Shown: one piece after another, positions 41,782-53,161 of the stretch | Numbering within the stretch: the stretch's first letter is position 1 | Layout of the letters: each line of letters opens with the position of its first letter | Assembly: GCA_036346375.1 (NCBI GenBank) | Contig: CM070508.1 | Location: 20,094,852 to 20,158,851, forward strand | DNA length: 64,000 bases | Direction: 5' to 3' | Source: Guadua angustifolia | Taxonomy: Eukaryota > Streptophyta > Magnoliopsida > Poales > Poaceae | Translations under genes and position numbers: made by a program | Notes under the pieces: model-generated | The model's database searches: none | Told to the model about the DNA's origin: nothing | What the model saw: the letters and a program-made list of their open reading frames with translations, nothing else

Positions 41782-43709
41782 CATCATGTGTTGATGGTGT
41801 TTCTTTGTTGATTAAGGACAGACAAAAGTTCTTGAGTATAATGAAGTATTAGTTGCATCAAAGTACTCAAGATATCTTTTATTCATTCAAATTTATTTGG
41901 GTTATGCTCAATCGATCTTAGAGGCATCCATTATGTGTTAATGGAGTGCAAGTGATGATTGAGACAACCATGTTTGTTGGACTAACCTTTTCCATGAGTT
42001 GTGAACTAGGTTGAGTCCAAGATAATGAAGAATCGGAAATGAGAAGTCATCAGGTGTTGATGAGCTTCAAGAAGTGATTCCGAAGTGAAGAGAAGGGCTA
42101 GAGAAGGTTCATTATGTGTTGATGAACAAGAAGAAGAAGAAGAAGAAGATTTGATCATGGAGAGAAGATAATTGGAAATTATAAAAGCTCCAAATGGATC
42201 GCTAGAAGCAAAGGTATAACTAGCTAGGGCTAAGAATGTTTTCCTAGTCTTTTACCGGTCTCGGTGTTTGGATGGGAGACCGGATTGTTAGTTAGGTGCC
42301 GTACTATTAAGAGGGGTTGAGGCTTTTAGCTTGAGCTTCATCATGTGTTGATGAACTCAATCCGGTTCACTCTAGCTCACTCTCTTGTTTGGATTTTGCA
42401 TGTGCTAAGTATTTGCATGTGTTGCAAATTAGGGAGCTCTAGCTTGTTTCTTATTGAATCTTGATCTATTTGGTTTTTACATGGAGCAATAGATTTGCAT
42501 GTGTTGCAAAAGGGAGATAGCTCATGTAATGTGTTTTATGCAGTTTTTGCATGGAGCTAAGTTTTGCATGTGTTGCAAAAGGTGAGAGCTCATGCATTGG
42601 TGTTTTAGCTTGTGACTTGATCATGTGTTGATCATCACAAAAGCTAAGTAAAGTTTATGTTTTGTGTTTGCAAAATGTGTTTTTGCAAAATGTTGATTTG
42701 TTATTTACAAATGTGGTTTGCAAATAAGCTAGAGGTTATGGGTTTCAATCCTAAAGCATGTGTTGGTATTTGCAAATGTATTTTGCAAAGTGTCGGGATC
42801 ATGTGTTGATCCTTACATGGCTAGAGGATTGATCTTATAGCTTTTCGGATTATTTGCAAATGTGTTTTGCAAAATATTGGTGTTCATTTGATCTTAGAGC
42901 ATGTGATTAGAATTTGCAAATATGTTTTGCAAGAATTATTTTGATCATGAGTTGATCATCACATGGCTCAATATTTGATCTCATTGACTCTTTCTAGCTT
43001 GTAGTCATGCCCTTCATCAAGTCTATGTGAGGAATTTCGAAAAATCAGATTTTAGATTTGAATGACTACATTAGAGTCTTTGTTTTTCTGATTTTAGAAA
43101 ATATATATGGTTGCTTAAATCTTGAAAATGAGTGGAGATTGTAGCCCTCGTGATAAGCTTCGCATAGAGTCCAAGATCACCTAAATCGGAGTTCGGAGTC
43201 AAAAGTTATGACCGTTTTTCTGAGTATCGTCTGTGCTGAAACAGCAGGTGCGGTAGTACCGCATTTTGTACTGCGGTAGTACCGCCCATAGGGGCCGGTA
43301 GTACCGCTGGTACTGTAGCAATAGCTATTTTCAGCCCATTTAATGTCCGTTTTGCCCCCAAACGGCTAGTTTCTTTGAGGGGCCTTATAAGAGGCCGAAT
43401 GGTGAGGGTTTTGCTGCTGCTCTAACACCTATTTGAGGTATTCTTATGAGAGCAAAACCCCAAGAGCTTATAGAGCCAAATTTGAGTGATTTGAGATGAA
43501 ATTGATTTAGAGTTTCTTGTGTAGAATCTCTTTGGTGTTGATTTGCTTTCTCTTGAGTTAGTGTGAGTCTCTCCTCTACATTGTGCATGTGTTGCACTTT
43601 GTGAGCAAGGAGAGAAGTCTCTAGTTGCATGTGTTGCATCTAGAGAAGAATTGAGAATCTCTTGTGCATGTGTTGCACTTGGTGATCACCGGAGTGCATG
43701 TGTTGCACT
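41782..43709. repeat. array of short palindromes sharing a TGTGT loop, in solo LTR 1
   Basis: At least a dozen sites have the form arm-TGTGT-inverse arm with different arms. Examples: CCATTA-TGTGT-TAATGG (41928-41944), ATTTGCA-TGTGT-TGCAAAT (42411-42429), GGATCA-TGTGT-TGATCC (42796-42812) and AGTGCA-TGTGT-TGCACT (43693-43709). Others use CATCA/TGATG, TGATCA/TGATCA and GTGCA/TGCAC arms. The loop is constant and the arms are 5-7 bp. Confidence 0.85.
43255..43320. repeat. GCGGTAGTACCGC palindromes in solo LTR 1
   Basis: Two copies of GCGGTAGTACCGC and one CCGGTAGTACCGC lie in tandem. Diverged counterparts lie at 49265-49435 in solo LTR 3. Confidence 0.7.
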
Positions 43710-44293
43710 AGGTGAAGTTCAAGCGGGAAGGCTTGGTTTATTACTCTTGGTGTTTGCCGACACCTAGACGGCGTGAAGGCTTCGTGCGCGGTGAGCTTCT
43801 CGACGGAGGTTGTAAGAAGCCCCGGCAAGTTGTGAAGGTCGGTGCTCGCCTACCCGGAGCGGGAAAGAGCAACCACTAGTGGAATCGAGGCGGGTGCTCA
43901 ATTCGTGGAGCCGGTCCAAAGTGGTTTGGGCTAGCCTCAACATGGATTAGGGGAGACCGGCAAGTCTCCGAACACCACGGTAAAACATCGGTGTGTCTTT
44001 TTGTGTTTGCTTCAATCCTCTATTTACATTGTTGCAATTACATTCGTAGAATTAAATTGCTTGATTGTCTTTATTCTTACGTATTCATGTTAGAGACATA
44101 ATTAGCTAGTATACTTAGTGAGATTAGTTGACTTAGGCTTAATTGTCAAAACCTTAGTTTATCGCTTCCGTATCTATTATCATTTAGGTTTTGACATAAG
44201 GGTACTTAGGCGAGATTTTAACTATTTGTAGAAGAAATTTTTATAGCCTCCTATTCACCCCCCTCTAGTCGGCACCCTCGATCTTACACTAAT

Positions 44294-44728
44294 GAACATG
44301 TATGCAAACTCTGTTAGCAATAAGATGAGATTGCCCATTCACCGAGATGTTTCCATCTCAACGCTAGGTCTTATACTTTCAGGTGCATTTATCGAGACTT
44401 ACAGTAGGTTTCTCACAACTTTCTTTCTTTTTATAGAGTGTTCGACTGTAATGCTGATCCGCAAATTCTTCTAGAGTGATGTACATGGAAAATAAATTGT
44501 ATGACATCTTTTGCTGTACCACATCTGCAATATCATAGAAGTCTAGTATGACCATTAGAAATGTCACTAACACCATAGCCAATCTAAAGGTTCACTGGTT
44601 TAGGCTCCAATGGACCTCACTGCCTCAATCATTCACTTCTAAGTCTAACCGACCTCACTCATTCACTTGTTCCTCACGGGCTCTTACTCTCTCACTCTAT
44701 CCTCTCATGCTTATTGTACACCTCTTGC
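44294..44728. other. spacer between solo LTRs 1 and 2
   Basis: Low-complexity host sequence that would join to the region before 40910 if the LTR were removed. Short ORFs have no motif. No repeat is recognised. Confidence 0.4.
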
Positions 44729-44733
44729 TCTGG

Positions 44734-46453
44734 TGATAGCATCTAGGCTCCCTAATTTTTCATTATATATAATTATATGGTTTTGATGTTGATGACTAAG
44801 TCAATGACCATTAAGCAAGAAGTTTGTTGTTTGGGTATCCAAGAAGACATCAATAAAAAAAGGTCAAGATTAAGAACCCTTGTTACTAGTTTTGGCTTGG
44901 GAGATACTTCAAACCAAATAGCTAGGTTAGTTTTAGTTTGACCGTACTATAAAGGGAGATTATGCATAAGTTCAAACTTTGATTCATAGGTTAAGATTAA
45001 TTAGACTGCTTGGAGTCAAGGTCATACCAATATATTTTCCCCACTAAATCAATCTTTCACCCAAACAGATAGTATGTGTTGCGTCGGACTCAAAATCATT
45101 GCTCCTATATTAAGTCCAGCGCAATCTCAGTCAAATTCCTATTCTCCCGGACCATCCTTGATTCCTCTGAATTCTGTCACAAGAAACTAAAGTCTCGTTG
45201 GACCATTCTTTTTAAGTCCGTATTGAAATCGCTTTCGACCAAACATTTAACCGAGCGCATTCCATTCACGACAGACCAACCTTGTCTGCTCAGAAAAGTT
45301 AGGCCGGTGCAAGCATTGTCTTCGCCAGACCATACCCTTTTTAATCCGTCGTTAAAAGCCTAACCGAGCATACACCTTTTACGCCAGACCTACTTTTGTT
45401 GAAACAAAATCGAGTCCGGTGCAAGTTTACGACGGACCACCCTTCATCTTGGTCCGGTGCAGATGTATTCCTCTCGATTAGACATCTCTTGCTTTTCCAA
45501 AAAGTCCACCGATATAAACTCCTTTGAATCCCTTCTTCGGCGAACCAAATATTTTCGGTCTGGTGCACATGATCAAGTTCACATCTTTTCGCCGGACCTA
45601 ATTTCTCTCAAAACCTATGTACGACGGACCATGCTGGTTTAATTCGGCGCAAATAATCTTTTCTACAATATTAGTCCAGAGTACAAGAACTGATTTTGAA
45701 GCTTAATCAAGCTAAGTCCGTAGCAGTTGTGTTAGCCTATTTTTTGACAGTCTAATACATTCAACGGCTACTGTGGCAAGTGAAACGGCTAGCTACTGTC
45801 CAAATGGCTATATAAGCACTGCTAGAGTATTCCTTTGGATAAATTTTCATTTCCTTGATCTTTTAGCACCTTAGAGCTTTCATTCCATCAAGAAGACCGT
45901 GCTTCAACCTTAAACTCAAACTCTACACTTTCTGAGTGTTTTGCTCCAAGCTTAGTCTAGTTAAGTTTTGTGCTAGTGAACCAAGAGACAGGGCTTGTGG
46001 ATAGTCTATTACTCTTGGAACTAAGTATTCCTAGATGGCTTGAAGGAGGTGTTGATGCGACCTGTTCAAAAGTGATTGTGGAAGGTCACCACTGGTTGTG
46101 AGAGGTTGGGACTCACCTTACCAGAGTGGTAAAAGAGTCATCCTAGTGGAGACCAAGGCTACTGCGACTAGCTTTGGAGAAGCAATACTTCGCGAGAATT
46201 GCTATAACGTGGAGTAGGAGCTTGGCTTTGAACCACGGGATAAATCCTTATGTCTCTCGATTTATTTCTTGCTGTTGATCTTTTGTGATTAGTTCTTGCT
46301 GGTTTTGAGTTATCTATGTTTTCTTCTTGATCTTTTGGATTTTCAGTATTTAAGCTTTTGGGGTTGATTTTAACTAGTGATAAATTATGTTACTTCAACC
46401 TGAAATTTTAAAAGTTGTCTATTCACCCCCCTCTAGGCCAACTCGATCTTTCA
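44734..46453 (+). repeat. solo LTR 2, 1720 bp, Copia-like
   Basis: It begins TGATAGCATCTAGGCTCC and ends ATTCACCCCCCTCTAGGCC then ATCTTTCA. The perfect 5-bp duplication TCTGG flanks it (44729-44733 and 46454-46458). A TATA box GCTATATAAGC is at 45808. The 5' half (45080-45690) holds a degenerate array of GTCCGGTGCA and GACGGACCA units. No internal region is present. Confidence 0.88.
45080..45690. repeat. degenerate tandem array in solo LTR 2
   Basis: Units of roughly 60-80 bp alternate GTCCGGTGCAA-like and ACGMCGGACCA-like blocks, at least seven times, strongly diverged. Confidence 0.6.
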
Positions 46454-46458
46454 TCTGG

Positions 46459-47117
46459 TCTAGATCTGATGAGGGCATCCCAACTCCGGTGAGGAAGAAG
46501 TCGATTCTCGGTGAGATTTGGTGAAACCTCGACTTCCTCGAACAAAATTTTGGTGAGGTCAGGTGAGGAAGAAGTAACCGAAAACTCTTTGAAATGGCTT
46601 GAAAATTTTGTCAATTTTTTTGAGATTTCGGTGATTTGCCTCGGCTTGATGCTTGTATGTGCCGGATTTGTGTTCTTCATGGCCATATTTGCCCTAACTT
46701 GATCTGTTCTCTTGTTGTTCCATGTCATCCATCTTGCTCATAGCTCAACCTGGCCATCCACCTCTCCTCCAAGATATGATCTGGCTGGAAGAAGTAACAA
46801 CTATGCATGCATGATTCAAGTAATGTAATTTTTTGTATGTATGTGCCATGGGTTATTAATTCTTGTATGTATGTGCCATAGATTAGTGTTATATAAGTTA
46901 TATGCTGCATTGATTTTGACAACACCAGCAGATACATGCTTATGTAAGGCATCTTTTTTTACATGGTTTACTAATTTTTGCAACAGATATGACAAAAGCC
47001 CAAGTTTATAACATGTTACCATCAATTCCTAGACCTCTCTCTTATTATATCAAGTGCGTATTTTCCATATTCAACAGTAGTTTGTAACATGTTACCATCT
47101 TTTGTCTTCTGTTGCAG
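46459..47117. other. spacer before the DUF659/BED pseudogene
   Basis: AT-rich with GGTGAGGAAGAAG repeats near 46475 and 46560. It may be upstream region or intron of the transposase-like gene. No coding motif is seen. Confidence 0.35.
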
Positions 47118-49445
47118 ATTCTCATGATGGTAGATCATGTGGGTACCGTTTGGAAGTATGGGGAGCGCATCAACTAGAGATGGCAACGTAATCCCCATGA
47201 GGAGCGCCCTCCCATCCCTGATCCCCAATAACCAAAACTTCCCCGTTCTTGTCCCCGCCCTCACACGCAGGGCTTAATTCCCCCATCCCTGATCCTCGAC
47301 GGGTTTGGGGGGCTATAAGTTCAAACTCTATTAGTTTTGGTGATTAGGTTTAGATTAATGTTTAATCATTGTTTAATGACAAATCTAATCATTATGAGAC
47401 TTAACATGGTTATTGAGCTTTATTCTTATTAGTCCCAAATTTGGATGAAAAATGGAAAACCCAAGATATGCACTCGTATTCACTCTTTTATTTTAATGCA
47501 TACTTATGATTCAAGTTAACGAATAAACTCTTCCATTGCTTATATATTAAAGATGTGTATTATATTTCCAATTCTATACATCTAGAGGGAGTTCATATTT
47601 TAACTTATTGTTTCAATAGTATTGATCTATTTCTTCTTGCCAAATAAAATAAAGGATCAAGACTTTGAAATAACCCTTTGATTATATATAACTTATGTAG
47701 TTGTAGTATACTCATGCAAATATAGGATAAACTCAAATACTATCTAAGATTGATTGTGTGCATATTAATTCCAAAGTTCAATTATTTATATGCATATATT
47801 TAATGGAGTTTATTCCATGATTGATGGCCTCAAAAGTATTGATTCCTTTCCATCACTCAAATATATTTGGATCATTACTTTCCATCAAATTGAGTATATG
47901 AAACTTGTGAAATTATATATACTCATCAATTTAAATAAAATTTAAAATGAGTTCGGTTGTCTTTTAATCAAATAAAAGAACGCTTCATCATGTGTTGATG
48001 GCATTCTTCGTTGATTAAGGACAAACGAAAAGTTCTTGAGTATAATGAAGCATTAGTTGCATCAAAGTACTCAAGACACTTTAAAACATTCAAATTGATT
48101 TGGATTGTGCTCAATTGATCTTGGGAGCATCCATTATGTGTTAATGGAGTGCAAGTGATGATTGAGATAACTATGTTTGTTGGACTAACAATCTTCCATG
48201 AGTTGTGAAGAAGGTTGAGTCCAAAAAAATGAAGAATCCAGAAGAAGTCCTCAGGTGTTGATGAGCTTCAAGGATGATCCAGAAGAGAAGAGCTAGAGAA
48301 GATTCATCATATGTTGATGAAGAAGAAGGAGATTCGATCCTGAAGAGAAGATGATTGGATATCATAAAAGTTCCAAGTGGATCGCTAGAGGCAAAAGTAT
48401 AACTAGTTAAGGCTAATGATGTGTTCTTAGTCTTTTACCAGTCTTGGTGTTTGGATGGGAGACCGAGTTGGTAGTTAGATACCATACTATTAAGAGAGGT
48501 TGTGTCATTTAGCTTGAGCTTCATCATGTGTTGATGAACTCAATCCGGTTCACTCTAGCTTACTCTCTTATTTGAATTTTGTATGAGCTAAATATTTACA
48601 TGTGTTGCAAATAAGAGAGCTCATGCTTGTTTTTTATTGAATCTTAATTGATTTGGTTTTTGTATGAAGTTATGGATTTGCATGTGTTGCAAAAAGGGAG
48701 ATAGCTTATGTAATGTGGTCTATGTGGTTTTTGCATGGAGTTAAGTTTTGCATATGTTGCAAAAAAAAAGAGATCATGCAACTTGATTTAATGGTTGTTG
48801 TTTGCATGGAGTTAGATATTTGCATGTGTTGCAAATGGAGAGCTCATGTATTGGAGTCTTAGCTTGTGTCTTGGTCATGTATTGATCATCTCAAGGCTCA
48901 AGATTTGTTTTTTAAGTGGTCGAAGTTATTATTTGTAAATGTATTTTGCGAATGAACTAGTGGTTATGGGTTTTAATTCTAGAGCATATGTTGGCATTTA
49001 CAAATGTGTTTTGCAAAGTGTCATGATCATGTGTTGATCTTTACATGGCTAAAGAATTGATCTCATAGGTTCATGGTTTATTTGCGAATATGTTTTGCAA
49101 ATAAATTGAAGTTTAATGTGATTCTTTGGAGTATTTGATTGACATGTGCAAATGTGTTTTGCATAGTATTGTGATCATATCTTGATCCTCACATAGCTAA
49201 AGAATCAATCCTTGATAGTTTTGAAGAAAAGTTTTTGTGAAAAACTGGTTTTTCTCCCTAAGGCTGCCAGTACCACCTATGTGAGGCCAATACTGCCGCT
49301 CGAGTGGTAGTACCCTCGAGAGGCCGATATTTATATTCTAGTATAGGGTGTTTCTGGTTTTTCCCTGGCCAGCACTACCGCCCATAGGGGCTGTACTGCC
49401 GCTTGACCGACACTACCGGCCCTACATGGGCAGTAGTATTGAAAT

Positions 49446-50938
49446 CAAGGATCAAATTTTCGCTGAATTTCAGCAAAATTTTGGATTTCGGACCTAGCCG
49501 AATTATGGAGTACCGGCCGAATTTAAAATTTTAAAAAAATTGAATTTGCTACAGTAATTTCAGAAATTTCGCCGAAATTTCGGGTTTTAAATCTGGATTT
49601 TGACTTTTTTGGGCCAGATTTGACTGGAATTAGTCCAATAAACCTCAAGAAAGTCATCTTACATGAAAATTTGATGAAAAACTAATTTTTGGAGGCATTT
49701 TAAAATTTGGGTAGAAACACTGTTAGATTTTTATAAAATTTTAAAAGATTGATAATGATCTGAACATTTTATGGTATCATATTTAATAGAGGTGGATCAT
49801 ACAAAAAAAATTTCAAAATAATTTAACATCATTTGTTATCTTTAAAAAATAAAAAACAGAATGGACATAATTGGGATAGTAAACTTGTTAGATTTTTCTA
49901 AATTTTCTCGAGTGTGATCAAGATCTAAAATTTTTATGAAAGATTAAGAATTTCCTCAGTACAATTATATAAATTTTCAAAAAATTTCAACTTTCTCTGT
50001 TTGCTCAATAAAATCTATCAATGCAGTAAGCACTAAACTTAATTTGTTGTATTATATTTCAAAAATCAAACAGAGAGAGAACATAAATGGCACTGTGCCT
50101 TATAAATTTTTTATAAATTCACTGGAGCATGATCATGATTCAAAATATTTATGAGATATTAATCATTTCCTTTTCACCCTTATGTAAAATTTTTAAAAAA
50201 TTTAAACCTTTTTTATTGCTAAAGTAAATCTATTATTGATCATCGGCCTTTTAACAGGATAGTAGCACTGTTTGAATTTTTAAACATTCATGACACTTGA
50301 TCATTATATGAAAATTTTATGAGAATATTATGGAAGTGTCAGGACCATCTAGAAAAAGTTTCAAAATTTTATAACCACGTTAGTTCTAATGTTCATTCGG
50401 ATGAAACTTGCCGCTCAGCGCTTTACCAAGACAGTACCAATGTTTGAATTTTCAAAATTTACTCACATTTGATCATCATCTTAATTTTTTATATAAATAT
50501 TATAAATATGTCAGGAATCTCAAAAAAAATTTAAAAATTTTCTAACGTCATTTGTACTATTTTTCATCCGGTTCAAACTTGCCGATCAACGTTTCATCGG
50601 GACAGTACCAATGTTTGAATTTGTTAAAAATTCACAGAATTGATAATCACCTGAAAATTTTATGAGAACATATATAAGGTGTCAGGAACCTATAAAAAAA
50701 TTTCAAATTTTTTTGACATCGTTTGAACTAATTTTCAGTCAGTGCATTTTGTCCAAAATTTCGGGTAATTTTGGCGAATTTCAGGGTAATTTCGGCGAAA
50801 TTTCAGTGCCAAACAAACCGGATTTGAATTTTGCTTTTTGAATTTTGAATGTATTTTTGCTGAAAAACCAAAATTCAGCCGAAATTTCAAATTTCGGGAG
50901 GGTCCGAATTTTTTCACAAAACGAAAAGTTGAACCCTG
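49446..50938. mobile_element. hAT element copy B (1493 bp) inside solo LTR 3
   Basis: The ends CAAGGATCAAATTTTCG and the inverse of CGAAAAGTTGAACCCTG form the terminal repeats. The 8-bp duplications are ATTGAAAT (49438-49445) and ATTGAGAT (50939-50946). The interior is homologous to copy A in reverse orientation, with CGGTTCAAACTTGCCG-type repeats. The LTR sequence continues normally on both sides, which confirms the boundaries. No coding capacity. Confidence 0.87.
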
Positions 50939-51144
50939 ATTGAGATTAAAGCTGTTGACGACCGTTGAGGTCGTGGCCAGCACTATCAGTCCTAGCAGGG
51001 TGGTATTGCCAGATTTACTAAGTTTTCCTAGAATTGCCCCCAAACGGCTAGTTTTAGCTTGGTAGCTATAAAAGGAGGTCTTTGGGGGCAATGGCTAGTT
51101 GCTGGTTCATTTGGGTGTTTGTGGGAGTGAAGTGCATGTGTTGC

Positions 51145-51300
51145 CTTCTTCCATTTGTCTCTTGAGCTAAGAGTGAGGTCTAATTATATGTGTTGCAATT
51201 AGGTGTAGATTGAAAGCCTCTTGTGCATGTATTGCACTTGAGGGAAGCCTTGTGCTTGTGTTGCACTCGGTATCACAATTGTACATGTGTTGTACTTGGT
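51145..51300. repeat. TGTGT-loop palindromes near the end of solo LTR 3
   Basis: Includes GTACA-TGTGT-TGTAC at 51281-51295, where both arms differ in parallel from the GTGCA/TGCAC version at the matching place in solo LTR 1. More sites lie between about 47990 and 49200. Confidence 0.75.
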
Positions 51301-53161
51301 GGAGTTCAAGGAAGAGGGATTGACTTGTTACTCTTGGTGTTTGCTGACACCTAGACGGTGTGTGGAGACATCGTGCGCGGTGAGCTTTTCAACGGAGGTT
51401 GTGAAAATCCCCGGCGAATTTGTGAAGGTCGGAGCTTGCCTAACTAGAGGGGGAAAGAGTTATCACTAGTGGATTCGAAGTGGGTGCTCAATTCGTGGAG
51501 CTAGTCCAATTCATTTGGACTTACCTCAATTTGGATTAGGAGAGACCGGCAAGTCTCCGAATACTATGGTAAAATATCGATGTGTCTCTTGTGATTTACA
51601 TTCTTTTTTTTTATTTATACTCAAACAATTTATATTTATAGAATTGATTGATTGCTTATATTTAGGATTGTAAATTATTGTTAGAAACTTAAATAGTTAG
51701 CACACATAGTGAGCCTAAAGATTTTAAGCTTTGATTGTCTAAATCTTAGTTTAACATTTTCGCATTAATTATTGTTAAGGTTTTGGCTTAAGGGTAATTA
51801 GGGGTGAATTGAATTTATTCTTTAGTGAGAAGAATTTTTTATAGCCGCCTATTCACCCCCCTCTAGTCGGTATTCTCGATCTTACAGGGCCCCAATGGGG
51901 ACTAATCCCTAAAAATGCTACATGAATGATTATATACTACATGAGTGAATCACTAGAGTAATGGTGCATGTATGATTGAAGTGTGAGTGAATCACTAGAG
52001 TAATTTATATTTAGCATGTTTATTAATAATGACCTCATATATATTCTTTTTTTCTTTTGAAAATGATCATTTACTCCCACCTATTAATGATAATGCTGGG
52101 TGGGGATGGGGAACGGTGGAACGTCTCCGACCCCGCGATCCCTGATAGGGACAACATTTTTCCCGATAAGACCCCTGCGGGAGGAGATTTCCCCCCATCC
52201 CCATCCCCTAATAGGGAAATTCCTCGTGAAGAAACAGGGATCGGGGCCCCATTGCCATCCCTCATCGACTAAGGGTCTAAGTGCAACCACTGCCCCCATG
52301 TTATGAAGGGGGGAGGTGCAGCCCGTCTAAAGGAACATCTCGTTGAGGACTTCGACGAGGTGAGGGCCGACCCTAGTGTGCCTAAAATGGTTAGGCAGGC
52401 TATGCTCATGGATCTCCTCGAAGGTTGGGAGAAGAAGAAGGAGAAGCTGGTGGAGCACCTTCATAAGGAGAAGGCTTGGGACGACTGGACCACTGATTAT
52501 TGTACCAAGCAGGAACAACTCAAGATGGCCATAAGGGCCTCCAAAGAAGAGGATTTCCTCGGGATCAAAGGTTTGACTCTAGGATCGTGGTTTGGGAGTT
52601 GTGCAGCAAGGTCCACGGTCCAATCCATGATCAGCTGAATGTTCAGTAGGTCCAAATCGATATGGGAAATCCATGGCTCCATCGATCCTAACCTTGCACG
52701 GAGTGGTGCCCTGCAGTAACCTCGTATTGACACTGCAATAAAGAAGGGGGCGAGGCAAAAGCTTGGGAAGCCATGGTCAAAGTGGTTCCATACAAATGCA
52801 ATTCTAGGAAGGAAGCCCGAGTGTCCGTACTTCACAGGTACGCAACGCTCTTTGGGTTTTTAAGTAAAAATTGATTGTCGATTATACTAACCTCTTACGT
52901 CCGCTGTGAACAGGTGCACTTAAGATGATATAGGAACTCAGCCCAGGGATTCATGCACCACAGGGCCATGAGATCAACTGGAAGTACCTTGATGAGAACG
53001 AGGAGATTGTTGACTACCTTAGTAGTTCAAATCCATCTAGACCATACTTGGTGTGACAGTCATGTGTGACTCCTGGAATGGCCTGATAATATAGAGCATC
53101 GTCAACTTCATGGTGCTCTACAGTGGGGTCATGTTCGTCCACAAGTCCGTTAATGCCACAG

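Larger units (their letters stand above)
40915..44288 (+). repeat. solo LTR 1, 3374 bp, Copia-like (SIRE/Maximus type by its end motif)
   Basis: It starts TGAAAGTTCAAGCTCC and ends CTATTCACCCCCCTCTAGTC then CTTACA. A perfect 5-bp duplication CTAAT flanks it (40910-40914 and 44289-44293). No internal coding region is present, so it is a solo LTR left by recombination. A TATA-like TTATAAGAG lies at about 43386. The ATTCACCCCCCTCTAG 3' end is common in grass Copia LTRs; the lineage is inferred. It contains the TGTGT-loop palindrome array (41782-43709). It is homologous along its length to the solo LTR at 47314-51886. Confidence 0.88.
47314..51886 (+). repeat. solo LTR 3, about 3.1 kb plus a 1.5-kb hAT insertion, relative of solo LTR 1
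   Basis: The start TATAAGTTCAAACTC (TG mutated to TA) and end ATTCACCCCCCTCTAGTCG then CTTACA align with solo LTR 1. Flanks GGGGC and GGGCC give a 5-bp duplication with one mismatch. A TATA box CTATAAAAGG lies at 51064. It carries its own set of TGTGT-loop palindromes and hAT copy B at 49446-50938. Confidence 0.82.
47176..52262. mobile_element. second type of hAT non-autonomous element, about 509 bp, split by solo LTR 3
   Basis: The ends are AGAGATGGCAACG and the inverse of ATTGCCATCCCT. The 8-bp duplications are CATCAACT (47168-47175) and CATCGACT (52263-52270), with one mismatch. The subterminal sequence is rich in ATCCCC/GGGGAT motifs on both sides, as in Ac-like hAT families. The solo LTR accounts for 47314-51886. 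It is inserted in the BED-finger exon. Confidence 0.75.
47118..53161 (+). pseudogene. BED-finger/DUF659 hAT-transposase-like gene, interrupted and decayed
   Basis: Exon pieces on the + strand: MMVDHVGTVWKYGERIN (47124-47174), the start of a BED zinc finger, is cut by a hAT MITE at 47176-52262. It resumes near 52270 with KCNHCPHVMKGGG and ARLKEHLVEDFDEVR, the CxxC and H residues of the finger. Then come PWSKWFHTNAILGRKPECPY, an intron (52838-52913, GTACGC...AACAG), and APQGHEINWKYLDENEE. The DUF659-type core VMCDSWNG and SIVNFMVLYSGVMFVHKSVN follows, ending at donor ACAG|GTACAA (53161). Two in-frame stops lie in the last exon. The family descends from hAT transposases. The expected remaining core and dimerisation domain were not found. 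Confidence 0.65.

Noticed and set aside
42255..42283. A genuine 5S rRNA gene
   Set aside because: Only the box C core matches; plant 5S genes have a different sequence here and the rest of the gene is absent.
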